Shown here piece by piece: positions 16,803-23,961 of a stretch of 64,000 nucleotides of DNA. The position numbers were made by a program, and so were the translations under genes. The notes under the pieces were generated by a model. That model saw only the letters and a program-made list of their open reading frames with translations. It ran no database searches and had not been told where the DNA came from. The stretch is from JANRKB01 sp033763695. Its GTDB lineage: Bacteria; Planctomycetota; Phycisphaerae; Phycisphaerales; UBA1924. Numbering within the stretch: the stretch's first letter is position 1; each line of letters starts with the position of its first letter. The DNA is taken from assembly GCA_033763695.1 (NCBI GenBank), contig JANRKB010000043.1, positions 248,001 to 312,000 on the forward strand. The letters run 5' to 3'.

Positions 16803-17909
16803 ATGTTTAGGGTTGGTGGCGTGCTGTCGAGTGCTCTCGTCGCGTGTGTTGTCTGCGCGGCCGGAACTCCTTCAGCGTTGGCGTTGGACCGTGATGGTTG
16901 GAATCGCGGGCATGACCGCGGCGGCTGGAACAACAGCCGCGGCGGCGATCGAGGTGGTTGGGGAGGCGACCGAGGCGGACACTCGCGCAGCAACTTCTCC
17001 TTCAACATCTCAATCGGCAGCGGGCGCGGCTATTGCCCGCCGCCGCGTGCCTACTGCCCTCCCCCGGTGCGCTACGGCCCGCCACCGGTGGTCGTTGTGC
17101 CCCCGCCGCGCTACTGCCCACCTCCGGTGGCCTATTGCCCGCCGCCCGTCGTCATCCGCGAGCCGGCCTATTGCCCGCCCGCGCCCGTCGTCGTCGTTGA
17201 GCGACCCCGCCCCGTCTACATCGAGCGGCAGGTGATCGTGCAGGCCCCACCGCAGGTGATCGAGCGTCAGGTCGTTGTGCAGCGTGATCCGATCGACACG
17301 CAGGTGATGGTGGTGCAGCGTCCGGCCGCCAACGAGATGACCGAGACGATCTCAACCACCAGCGTGCTCGCGTCGCTCAACACGGCATCTTCGAGCGTGA
17401 CCTCGCCGCGCGGCGGGTTCGTCAGCGAGTCATCGACTGTCGACACGAGGCTGGCCGACTCGGGTGCGCTTCCGTCGATGGATCGCGCGTTGCTCTACTG
17501 GCGCGCTGGCAAGCTGACCGCCGCGCAGGCCGCGTTGCGCTCGCATCTGGTCGACAAGCCCGAGGACACGAAGGCCATGCGTCTGCTGGCGGTGATGATG
17601 CTTGATGACGGGCACGACACCGATGCCGCGGCTCTCATGCTGTCGGCGTATCGCAAGGATCCGTCGCTCGCGGCGTCGCATCTCGACCCCGCGATCTATC
17701 AGATCAGCGATGCCCGCTGGAAGCAGTTGCGCGACGCGGCCCTTGAGGGCGCGCAGCGCAGCCGCACCGAAGGCGGATGGCTGCTCGCCAGTGTGATGCT
17801 GCAGTCCGACGGCCAGAAGGACTTGGCCCGCGACATGCTGGATCGCAGTCGCGCGACGGGTCTGGACAGCGGCGTCGGCCAGAGCATGAAGGCCGCGCTG
17901 GGCGGCTGA
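16803..17909 (+). CDS. Exported protein with YCPPP repeats and a TPR-like C-terminus
   Basis: 368 residues from ATG 16803. Signal peptide MFRVGGVLSSALVACVVC... ends at ALA. Residues 20-60 are Gly/Arg/Asp/Trp-rich (RDGWNRGHDRGGWNN). Residues about 75-130 hold repeats of YCPPP(V/R) spaced by VAYCPPPVVIREP, followed by VIVQ/QVIERQV repeats. The last 130 residues form helical pairs (LYWRAGKLTAAQAALRSHLV, AVMMLDDGHDTDAAALMLSA) like TPR. The Cys-Pro-Pro repeats and charged head suggest a surface or cell-wall protein. No enzyme motif. A bidirectional-looking terminator follows at 17932. Confidence 0.72.
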   Translation: MFRVGGVLSSALVACVVCAAGTPSALALDRDGWNRGHDRGGWNNSRGGDRGGWGGDRGGHSRSNFSFNISIGSGRGYCPPPRAYCPPPVRYGPPPVVVVPPPRYCPPPVAYCPPPVVIREPAYCPPAPVVVVERPRPVYIERQVIVQAPPQVIERQVVVQRDPIDTQVMVVQRPAANEMTETISTTSVLASLNTASSSVTSPRGGFVSESSTVDTRLADSGALPSMDRALLYWRAGKLTAAQAALRSHLVDKPEDTKAMRLLAVMMLDDGHDTDAAALMLSAYRKDPSLAASHLDPAIYQISDARWKQLRDAALEGAQRSRTEGGWLLASVMLQSDGQKDLARDMLDRSRATGLDSGVGQSMKAALGG

Positions 17910-17931
17910 GTTCAAGAGTGCGTGCATGTTC

Positions 17932-17968
17932 GCCGCCCCGGATGATTCGCCGGGGCGGCATTCTTTTT
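17932..17968 (+). terminator. Intrinsic terminator between convergent genes
   Basis: Stem GCCGCCCCGG (17932-17941), loop ATGATTCG, CCGGGGCGGC (17950-17959), then ATTCTTTTT. It lies 23 bases after the YCPPP gene stop and before the convergent permease stop at 17983. Confidence 0.88.
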
Positions 17969-17982
17969 GCGGCGGCGCGTTT

Positions 17983-19836
17983 TTACTTCATACCCGCGAG
18001 CTTGCGGACGGTCATGTCGAAGGTGCGGACCATGTTGGCGTGGATGGCGTAGACGACGCCGGTGTAGACGATGGCACTGATGAACGCGCCGACGGCGAGC
18101 GCGATGCGGGCGGAGTCGAGGCCTGCGCTGCTGACGCTGGTGCCCATGCCGCGGACGGGTGATTGCGCGACGTAGAGGAACGACATGGGGCTGAGGGCGG
18201 CGACGACGGGGCCGACGATGCTGACCTCGGCCGCGCCCGACCAGCCGCAGAGGCCGGTGAGCCCGGCGACGATGCCGACGACGGCGACAGTGCCGACGAC
18301 CGAGCCGATGGTGCCCTTGCTGCCCAGCGAGCGCTGCAGACCGACCATGACACAGAGCGCGACGAAGGGCACGATGATGAGCGGCGCGAAGAGCGCGGCC
18401 TCGGGCAAAACTGCAGGGCCGGCGATCGGGCCGGTGCCGACGACCGACTCGGTGAGCATGACGCCGCCGCTGCGGCCAAAGCCGCCGAACGCGACGTAGA
18501 CGCAGGCGAAGACGAGCGTGCTGATGGGCACGGCGATCATGGGCAGCAGGTACGCGATGAGGCCGCGGAGTTTGCCCAGGAGATAACTGCCGGGGGTGAG
18601 GGGCGTGGTGAGCAGGATGTCGAGCGTGCCGTCTTCGCGCTCGCGGCTGACGGCGGTGGCGGCCATGTTGATGGCGACGAGGGCGATGACGGCGGTCTCG
18701 CCCCAGAGGGTGGTGAGGAGAGCGAGACGGAACTGCGTGATGCTCAGGGTCTGGGCGTGGAAGAGGGCGACGAGCAGGACGCCGAAGGCGACGCCGAGGA
18801 TGACGAAGGCCCAGCGCGCGATCATGCGGCCGAGGGTGGCGTTGCGTGCCGCGGCTTCGCGCCATGCGATGGGGTTGCCCCAGACGGCGCGGGGCGGGCG
18901 ATGTTCAGCGCCGGCGCGGCCGAGGCCGAAGATGCGGCGATACCACGGCACGCCGCCTTCGCCGCTGACGACGTTCTGCAAACCGCCGGTGCGAACTGTG
19001 ATCGTGGAAGCGACGGTGAGGACGAGGCTGAGAAGCGCGGAGCCGATGCACCACGTGGTGACGGGCGTCTCAAGCAGCCAGGCGAGCAGGCCGGTGTGTG
19101 TGCCGGGGGCGGCACGCGGATAGCCGGTGGGGTCGAGCAGCGCGGTGAGCGCGAGGAAGGGGTTGATGGCGGTCATGACCGTGACGCCGCCGCCGCCAGA
19201 CGCGCCCATGAGTGAGGTGCGCATGTAGGCGTCGATGCCAGCGGTGACGGCGAGGTAAGAGATGACCGAGACGTAGAACGCGAAGACAGCGCGACGGCCC
19301 GCGAGGCGCGAGACCGAGAGGGCGATGGCGATGGTGCCAACGATGAGCGCGGCACAGGAAGCGATGGCGTAACTGGCGAAGATGGAGCGGCCCGGCACGC
19401 CGCCGAAGTACTGCGTGAGCGCGAAGAGCGGCATGCTTGCGACGAGCAACGCGATGATGAAGAAGAGGCGTCCCAAGAGATGACCCAAGACGATCTGGAG
19501 GCTGCTCATGGGCGTGGTGAGCTGGACTTCCCACGTGCGCGGGTTGGCTTCCTGGGCGATCGCGCCGGCCATGAAGACGGGGGCGAGGATGCAGATGAGC
19601 GCGATCTGGAGGTAAGCGACGGCCTTGAAGCTGGCCGCGCCGCGAAGGGCGAGTTCGCGATAGTCGAGTTCGCCGCCGCCGCTGATGAGCATCCAGAGCA
19701 GGACGAGGATGAGCATCGCGAGATAGGCGGAGCGGATGTAGAGATGGCGGACGCGGCGCGAGCCGTTTTGGACCAGGCGCACGGCGATGGGGTTCGCGGG
19801 GCCGATGTTCAGGAGCCAACGCAGAAAGACGGGCAT
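17983..19836 (-). CDS. ABC-2-type transporter permease, two fused halves
   Basis: 617 residues from the ATG at 19836. About twelve membrane helices in two similar halves. Each half carries an ABC-2 coupling-type segment: EANPRTWEVQLTTPMSSLQI in the first (about 105-125) and SREREDGTLDILLTTPLTPG in the second (about 395-415). ABC-2 permeases export lipids, polysaccharides or drugs, or serve as gliding and secretion-associated exporters. The matching ATPase is not adjacent, so it must be encoded elsewhere. Earlier in-frame ATGs exist up to 19986, but their residues look like non-coding sequence. Substrate unknown. Confidence 0.85.
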   Translation of the reverse strand: MPVFLRWLLNIGPANPIAVRLVQNGSRRVRHLYIRSAYLAMLILVLLWMLISGGGELDYRELALRGAASFKAVAYLQIALICILAPVFMAGAIAQEANPRTWEVQLTTPMSSLQIVLGHLLGRLFFIIALLVASMPLFALTQYFGGVPGRSIFASYAIASCAALIVGTIAIALSVSRLAGRRAVFAFYVSVISYLAVTAGIDAYMRTSLMGASGGGGVTVMTAINPFLALTALLDPTGYPRAAPGTHTGLLAWLLETPVTTWCIGSALLSLVLTVASTITVRTGGLQNVVSGEGGVPWYRRIFGLGRAGAEHRPPRAVWGNPIAWREAAARNATLGRMIARWAFVILGVAFGVLLVALFHAQTLSITQFRLALLTTLWGETAVIALVAINMAATAVSREREDGTLDILLTTPLTPGSYLLGKLRGLIAYLLPMIAVPISTLVFACVYVAFGGFGRSGGVMLTESVVGTGPIAGPAVLPEAALFAPLIIVPFVALCVMVGLQRSLGSKGTIGSVVGTVAVVGIVAGLTGLCGWSGAAEVSIVGPVVAALSPMSFLYVAQSPVRGMGTSVSSAGLDSARIALAVGAFISAIVYTGVVYAIHANMVRTFDMTVRKLAGMK

Positions 19837-20386
19837 GGTGAGGATGGTACCGGATGGGGCGCAGGCGGTTCGGGAATCAGTCGAGAAACGCGCGGAGCGG
19901 CAGAGCAATCCAGCGCGAGCGAGCGTGCGACAGAGGACTCGCAACACGGGGTTCGGGTGCGAAGAAGGCATCAAGCCATGAGGCACGAGGCATCAAGACG
20001 CGGGCTGGGCTGAGCGTTGTCCAGCCGGTTTCCGAACCATTTGTTGGCGCGGCGAGAACATTGGCGTGGGCGGTGCAAAGGGGCTTGAAACAGGGGGATT
20101 GCGGCCTTATCTTCTTGGCACGATGGTCCTTACGCAGGTCCATTTCGGGGTTTGCTTAGTCAACTGACACGCCGTCGGCGCGTCGCGCCGTCGGCCATGA
20201 ACGCCCGGTCCCCTCTCGCGAGCGCGAGTCGGTGAGCCGGGCGGCGTTGTTTGTACGTCGCGGCGCGGCTGGAGACGGCGGCGCCCTGTTGGATGAAGTT
20301 GGAGAGAACTGGCGGAATCGGTGCTTTCGGGTCGCGCCGGAGCATCAAGGCTTGGGAGAGCCCCGCTGGAGAAGAGAGAGGGCTTT
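19837..20386. other. 550-base intergenic region with a promoter and structured leader
   Basis: Upstream of a small PEP-CTERM-like gene. It contains the promoter at 20085-20113. A GC-rich structured segment lies at about 20165-20245: CGCCCGG (20202-20208) pairs with CCGGGCG (20237-20243) around an inner CTCGCG-ag-CGCGAG hairpin (20215-20228), followed by GCGTTGTTTG. This could be a leader structure or an attenuator. I see no credible gene in it. Confidence 0.5.
20085..20113 (+). promoter_or_regulatory. Sigma-70-like promoter TTGAAA-N17-TATCTT
   Basis: TTGAAA (20085-20090), 17-base spacer, TATCTT (20108-20113), predicting a start near 20120. Nearly the same hexamers, with an 18-base spacer, occur at 28228-28257, so this may be the local housekeeping consensus. 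The first gene downstream is the PEP-CTERM-like protein at 20387, which would have a leader of about 270 bases. Confidence 0.6.
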
Positions 20387-20701
20387 GTGATCGCAGTGTT
20401 GTCCATCGGCATGGTGTTGGCCGTGCCCCAAAGTCAGCCCGCGGGTGGCGCGGGCGGACTGGTGCAGGGTCAGGAACGGATGATCGCGTTCGGCGCGATC
20501 GAGTCGGGCACGGGCGCGCTGTGCGATGCGTTCGGGCATCACACCGAGTCGTCGGCGGTTGCCGTCGTCGCGGGAAGCGAGGCGGACCCGATTCCGGCGT
20601 CGGCCCGCGAGCGCGAGGTGTTCATTCCGTCGCCGGGGTCGATTGCGCTGCTGGGTGTGGGGCTCTTGGCGATGCGTCGGCGTCGCGGCTCGGGCGCGTG
20701 A
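20387..20701 (+). CDS. Small exported protein with PEP-CTERM-like tail
   Basis: 104 residues from GTG 20387, with AGAGAGGG just upstream. N-terminus MIAVLSIGMVLAVPQSQPA is a short signal peptide. The C-terminus VFIPSPGSIALLGVGLLAMR then RRRGSGA is a PEP-CTERM-like sorting tail: Pro-containing motif, hydrophobic helix, Arg cluster. The middle 60 residues match no motif I know. It is probably a surface or matrix protein processed by an exosortase-like system. Two similar tails occur at 35995-36846 and 46840-47448. Confidence 0.6.
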   Translation: MIAVLSIGMVLAVPQSQPAGGAGGLVQGQERMIAFGAIESGTGALCDAFGHHTESSAVAVVAGSEADPIPASAREREVFIPSPGSIALLGVGLLAMRRRRGSGA

Positions 20702-20771
20702 AGTCAGGATCTGAGGAAGTGGCGGGCCGCGCGGCGGGTAACGCGGCGTGGTGTATTGCGCGCGAATTCAG

Positions 20772-20803
20772 CATCGATGTCCTTGAAGACGAGGACATCG
20801 ATG
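20772..20803. repeat. REP-like hairpin, family A type, inverted
   Basis: CATCGATGTCCT (20772-20783), loop TTGAAGAC-like, AGGACATCGATG (20792-20803), followed by GCACG. Its reverse complement matches the hairpin of family A copy 2 (8346-8377) at all but one base. It lies between two genes with stops at 20701 (+) and 20838 (-), a position where it could end transcription from both sides. Confidence 0.75.
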
Positions 20804-20837
20804 GCACGGGCGGAAAGAGGTTTCGTGCTGCGCGCGA

Positions 20838-21107
20838 TCAGAAGACGCGGGCGAAGAGCAGGCCGATGGCGACAAAGACGATCACGGCGATGATGATCGC
20901 TTTCTTGGACATGGGGGCGTCATCTTCGTCGACGGGATCACCCATGGCGTGGCCGCACTTGTGACACCACTCTGATTCGTCGTGCACGGGCGTGCGGCAC
21001 TCGGGGCATGGGACGGTCTCGCCGCCGAAGCGTGCGACATCCTCGGCGGAAGGGCCTTCGTCGATGCCGTCGGGATGCGGGCCTTGGGGTTTCATGCAGC
21101 AGGACAC
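20838..21107 (-). CDS. Small zinc-ribbon membrane protein
   Basis: 89 residues. A zinc ribbon is visible: CPEC (about 34-37) and CHKC (about 48-51), within VPCPECRTPVHDESEWCHKCGH. An acidic linker PVDEDDAPMSKK and one membrane helix AIIIAVIVFVAIGLLFARVF end the protein. It has no signal peptide, so the ribbon is cytoplasmic with a C-terminal anchor. An N-terminal MSCCMKP pair of cysteines may also bind metal. Function unknown. It reads in the same direction as the CpeT-like lipoprotein gene 95 bases upstream but is separated from it by a terminator. Confidence 0.75.
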   Translation of the reverse strand: MSCCMKPQGPHPDGIDEGPSAEDVARFGGETVPCPECRTPVHDESEWCHKCGHAMGDPVDEDDAPMSKKAIIIAVIVFVAIGLLFARVF

Positions 21108-21142
21108 GGCGGATCGTAGCGACGGAGCGGTGGCGGCGCATG

Positions 21143-21170
21143 AAAACGGGCGCGACGTGTGCCGCGCCCG
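21143..21170 (-). terminator. Intrinsic terminator after the CpeT-like gene
   Basis: On the minus strand: CGGGCGCG, 8-base loop, CGCGCCCG, then TTTTC. It lies about 32 bases past the CpeT-like stop at 21202. Confidence 0.8.
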
Positions 21171-21201
21171 CTGGGGTGTTGCGTGTGTTCGCGTGTCGTG
21201 C

Positions 21202-21849
21202 TTACTTCACTCGATCGAAGCGATAGCCGCCCTTTTCCGCGCCCCAGACCTGCTTGCCGTCCTTGTCGTAGCCGCGGTCCCAGCTGGTGAGGCCAGCGAG
21301 GGAGAGGTCGCTGATCTGGCTGTTGGCGTATGCCGCGCCGCGGAGCGAGCTGGGGCAGGAGCTTGCGCCCGTGCCACCGGCCCACATGCCGTTGGGCTGG
21401 CGGCGGAGGGTGACGGCGCAGCCGTCCTTAAGTTGCAGGTCAGCGGGCGTGATCGACGCGAGTGGCGTGGGCTTGTCGGCTTCGCCGGCGAACTTGAGCG
21501 GGTCGCCCTTGAACTCGTAGACCTCGCTGATGACGCTGCCGTCCTTCTCGGCGTGCAGGCGATAGACGCGCTGGCGATAAGGCTTGTCGAGGCGGGCGGC
21601 CATCGCCTGCTCGACGTAAATCCACGGGCCGTCGGTGCGGTCCTTCCAGGCCTCGGCCATCTTGAGGCTGATCTCGAAGTAGTCCTTGTCTGCCGCGGCT
21701 TGCTTGGCGCTGGAGAACTGGCCGGTGAGATTGGCCTTGACCTCGGCGAGGTTGTCGGCGGTGGTCGGGCCGCCCCCGGAGGCGCAGCCGCCGAGAGAGA
21801 CGAGAGAGATGACGGTGATGAGCGCGAGGCGGAGGGAAGAAAGATTCAC
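21202..21849 (-). CDS. CpcT/CpeT-like lipoprotein
   Basis: 215 residues from GTG 21849, with CAGGA 8-9 bases upstream. Signal peptide ending in the lipobox LGGC (about residues 18-21). The mature part reads as a CpeT/CpcT domain: WIYVEQAMAARLDKPYRQRV, VYEFKGDPLKFAG, DGCAVTLRR, NGMWAGGTGASSCPSSLRGA, and SWDRGYDKDGKQVWGAEKGG. In cyanobacteria this family attaches bilins to phycobiliproteins. Here there is no phycobilisome context, so the barrel more likely binds another ligand in the periplasm. Longer upstream reading is excluded because it would cross repeats. A terminator lies downstream. Confidence 0.82.
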   Translation of the reverse strand: MNLSSLRLALITVISLVSLGGCASGGGPTTADNLAEVKANLTGQFSSAKQAAADKDYFEISLKMAEAWKDRTDGPWIYVEQAMAARLDKPYRQRVYRLHAEKDGSVISEVYEFKGDPLKFAGEADKPTPLASITPADLQLKDGCAVTLRRQPNGMWAGGTGASSCPSSLRGAAYANSQISDLSLAGLTSWDRGYDKDGKQVWGAEKGGYRFDRVK

Positions 21850-22086
21850 GGGGGTCGTTCCTGAGAAGAGTGAGAACGAAAACTTCAACACAGAGGCACA
21901 GAGACACAGAGGAGGACGCACGAAAAGGAACGGAAGGAAAGGAAGCAGCGGTGGCTGGGCGTTCGAATAGACGTGCGACGCGCGCGTGGCGGGCGAATGT
22001 GTGCCGCGACACGAACCCCGTCCCTTGCCACTCTGCCGCGTGCGTCCGATCGCTACGATGTTGAGCTGGGGAACGCGAGCGTACGC

Positions 22087-23220
22087 ATGGCTGAGATGAA
22101 AGACGATTTGCATATTCGCCGGGGAACGTGCCATGTTCTGATGGCATACGACATCGGTCAGGGTATTGCTCTGGATCTTGCAGAGCGACTGACGACTGAT
22201 GCAACCCAGCGCGAGGTGATTCGCCCAAGTCGGCGTGTGAGTCAGGCGATCCAGTTCAAGCCGCCGCCGCTGCGGATCACGCGCGGCATGCCGTCGATCG
22301 CGATCGGGCGGCACGCGACGCAGCCCGCGGTGGACATGGTGCTCTACGACTTCGGCGCGGTGAGCGTGGAGTATGCGATCCCGCTCACAGGACCGATGAG
22401 CGATCTGCTCGATCTGGCTGATGCGCTGTTTGAGAATCAGGCGCTGCTGGACGATGCACGCTCGCGCGTGCAGGGCTTGCTGAGCGTGGTCGGCCCGGCG
22501 ATCGTGCGGCCCGAGATCAGCGGGTTCTTTGAGGACTACTTCCTCTATGAGATCGAGGAGTACGAACTCCCCGCGGGCGAGCGACTCGCGGCGTGGCTGG
22601 ATCGGCGGCGCGCGATGGTCGCCTCGCTGCTGCGTGCCGAGCGCGGCACGCTCTCGGCACAGATCTGCGAGGACGCAACTTCGGCGCGGGTGGCGTACAC
22701 GGATGACGACGCGGCAGTGATTGATTGGAATGCCGCGCTGCTGATTGATAAGGAACCTGAGGACGCCCGCGCGGTTTTCAGCTACGTGAATGTTGAGCTG
22801 CTGGAGATGCGGCACCTGGACGAGCGGCTGGATGACACGCTCGACACCGCATTTGACGCGGTGAATCGTGCCGAGTCGCGCGGCATCGTGAATGCGGTGC
22901 GCGGCGCGGTGCGAGGAACAGAACTCCGGCGGATCGCGGAGCTGCAGGTGGACGGCGCGCTGCTGTTTGAGGGCGTGAACAACGCGCTGAAGCTGCTGGG
23001 CGATCAGTATCTGGCCCGCGTGTATCAAGCTGCGGCACAGCGGCTGCACCTGCCGGATTGGGACGCGAGCATCCTGCGCAAACTCGCGACGCTCGAGAGC
23101 ATCTATGACAAGCTGTCGGATCGTCAGGCGACGCGGCGGATGGAGATCCTGGAGTGGATCATCATCGTGCTGATCTTTGTGAGCATCGTGCTGCCGTTTG
23201 TGTGGAAGGGCGGGCACTGA
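22087..23220 (+). CDS. DUF155 (RMND1/RMD1-type) protein with C-terminal membrane anchor
   Basis: 377 residues from ATG 22087. The central part contains YDFGAVSVEYAIPL, LLIDKEPEDARAVFSYVNVE and the DUF155 tail: NNALKLLGDQYLARVYQAAA, LRKLATLESIYDKLSDR, then RMEILEWIIIVLIFVSIVLP, a C-terminal membrane helix. Eukaryotic members (RMND1, Sif2) act on the mitochondrial inner membrane and help keep ribosomes at it; bacterial function is not known. An earlier in-frame start at 21973 is less likely because the residues before 22087 lack a signal or domain. It is separated from the divergent CpeT-like gene by 237 bases. Confidence 0.8.
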   Translation: MAEMKDDLHIRRGTCHVLMAYDIGQGIALDLAERLTTDATQREVIRPSRRVSQAIQFKPPPLRITRGMPSIAIGRHATQPAVDMVLYDFGAVSVEYAIPLTGPMSDLLDLADALFENQALLDDARSRVQGLLSVVGPAIVRPEISGFFEDYFLYEIEEYELPAGERLAAWLDRRRAMVASLLRAERGTLSAQICEDATSARVAYTDDDAAVIDWNAALLIDKEPEDARAVFSYVNVELLEMRHLDERLDDTLDTAFDAVNRAESRGIVNAVRGAVRGTELRRIAELQVDGALLFEGVNNALKLLGDQYLARVYQAAAQRLHLPDWDASILRKLATLESIYDKLSDRQATRRMEILEWIIIVLIFVSIVLPFVWKGGH

Positions 23221-23337
23221 GACCAATTCGGTTTGAGTTTCGCGTTTTGGGATACCGAGTTGAGGCGCCTCGCGATATCCCGAACACTGCTTGCCAATTG
23301 ATTGACCTATCGGCTTGGCACGACACTCAAGGGTCGT

Positions 23338-23527
23338 GCACGGCGAAGCCGTGCGGGTGAATAGCGTTGGGTCGTCGCGTAGCGACACCCAACGAAAGCG
23401 CCGCCCCGACGTGATCGCATCGCGCAGCGATGCAGCACCGCGTCGCGGTGCAACATGCAAGGCGCGATCTTCGTTGGGTGCGGCTTCGCCGCGACCCAAC
23501 GCTATTCACCACCACCGCTTCGCGGTG
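23338..23527. repeat. Family C composite palindromic element with 19-base inverted ends
   Basis: Six short hairpins in a row with 3-base loops: GCACGGC-gaa-GCCGTGC (23338-23354), CGTTGGGT/ACCCAACG enclosing GTCGC-gta-GCGAC (23365-23394), GCATCGC-gca-GCGATGC (23417-23433), GCACCGC-gtc-GCGGTGC (23435-23451), a second CGTTGGGT/ACCCAACG enclosing GCGGC-ttc-GCCGC (23472-23501), and CACCGC-ttc-GCGGTG (23513-23527). GGTGAATAGCGTTGGGTCG at 23356-23374 and its perfect complement at 23492-23510 bracket the centre. Confidence 0.9.
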
Positions 23528-23757
23528 AAGCGGAAGACATCGGTGCCGGAGGGTGTCACCATGGCTTTCTGAGAAGGAATCGGACTGAGTTCCGCGATCT
23601 AGATCAACGAGCCTGAGACATTGTGAAGTACCGAGTCAATGAATTTATCGCTCGGGCTTCGGGCTGAATCCATTTGAGAGGCGCAGGCGGGCGGTGTTGC
23701 GGCTCAGTCGCGAGTTGCCGCACCGCGTCGTGGTGCCACTCGATGACGTCAGGCACA

Positions 23758-23814
23758 CGAGGGGTGCGGCTGCGCCGCGACCCCTCGCTATTCACCTGCA
23801 CGGCTTCGCCGTGC
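23758..23814. repeat. Family C element, inverted half copy
   Basis: CGAGGGGT/ACCCCTCG enclosing GCGGC-tgc-GCCGC (23758-23787), CTATTCACC, then GCACGGC-ttc-GCCGTGC (23798-23814). It is the reverse complement layout of the left half of 23338-23527, with several stem pairs changed on both sides. Confidence 0.85.
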
Positions 23815-23828
23815 CTCTTGCGACAGAG

Positions 23829-23857
23829 CATCGAAGTCCACAGAGTGGACTTCGATG
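23829..23857. repeat. REP-like hairpin
   Basis: CATCGAAGTCCAC, loop AGA, then the perfect 13-base complement, followed by GCACG. It shares the CATCGA...TCGATGGCAC frame of the family A hairpins with different inner base pairs. Confidence 0.75.
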
Positions 23858-23961
23858 GCACGACAGATCGGACGTCGCCGAAACGGCAACGCGGGCAGTG
23901 ATGGCACGGGAACGCGGGAGTTTTCGCCGCGCTGAGCGCGAGACGAGTGCTCAACTCGGAA

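Larger units (their letters stand above)
23221..23961. other. 741-base intergenic region filled with palindromic repeats
   Basis: No credible gene. It holds the multi-hairpin element at 23338-23527, its inverted partial copy at 23758-23814 and a REP-like hairpin at 23829-23857. It lies between two genes whose 3' ends face each other, stopping at 23220 (+) and 23962 (-), so it is a dead zone where repeats accumulate. Confidence 0.7.

Noticed and set aside
21202..23499. A single very long minus-strand frame of about 765 codons
   Set aside because: It runs backwards through the DUF155 gene on the other strand; only the CpeT-like part has a lipobox, RBS and domain. The rest is antisense.
23338..23857. 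Possible CRISPR array
   Set aside because: The repeats are palindromes of different sequence and spacing; there is no constant repeat with unique spacers and no cas gene.
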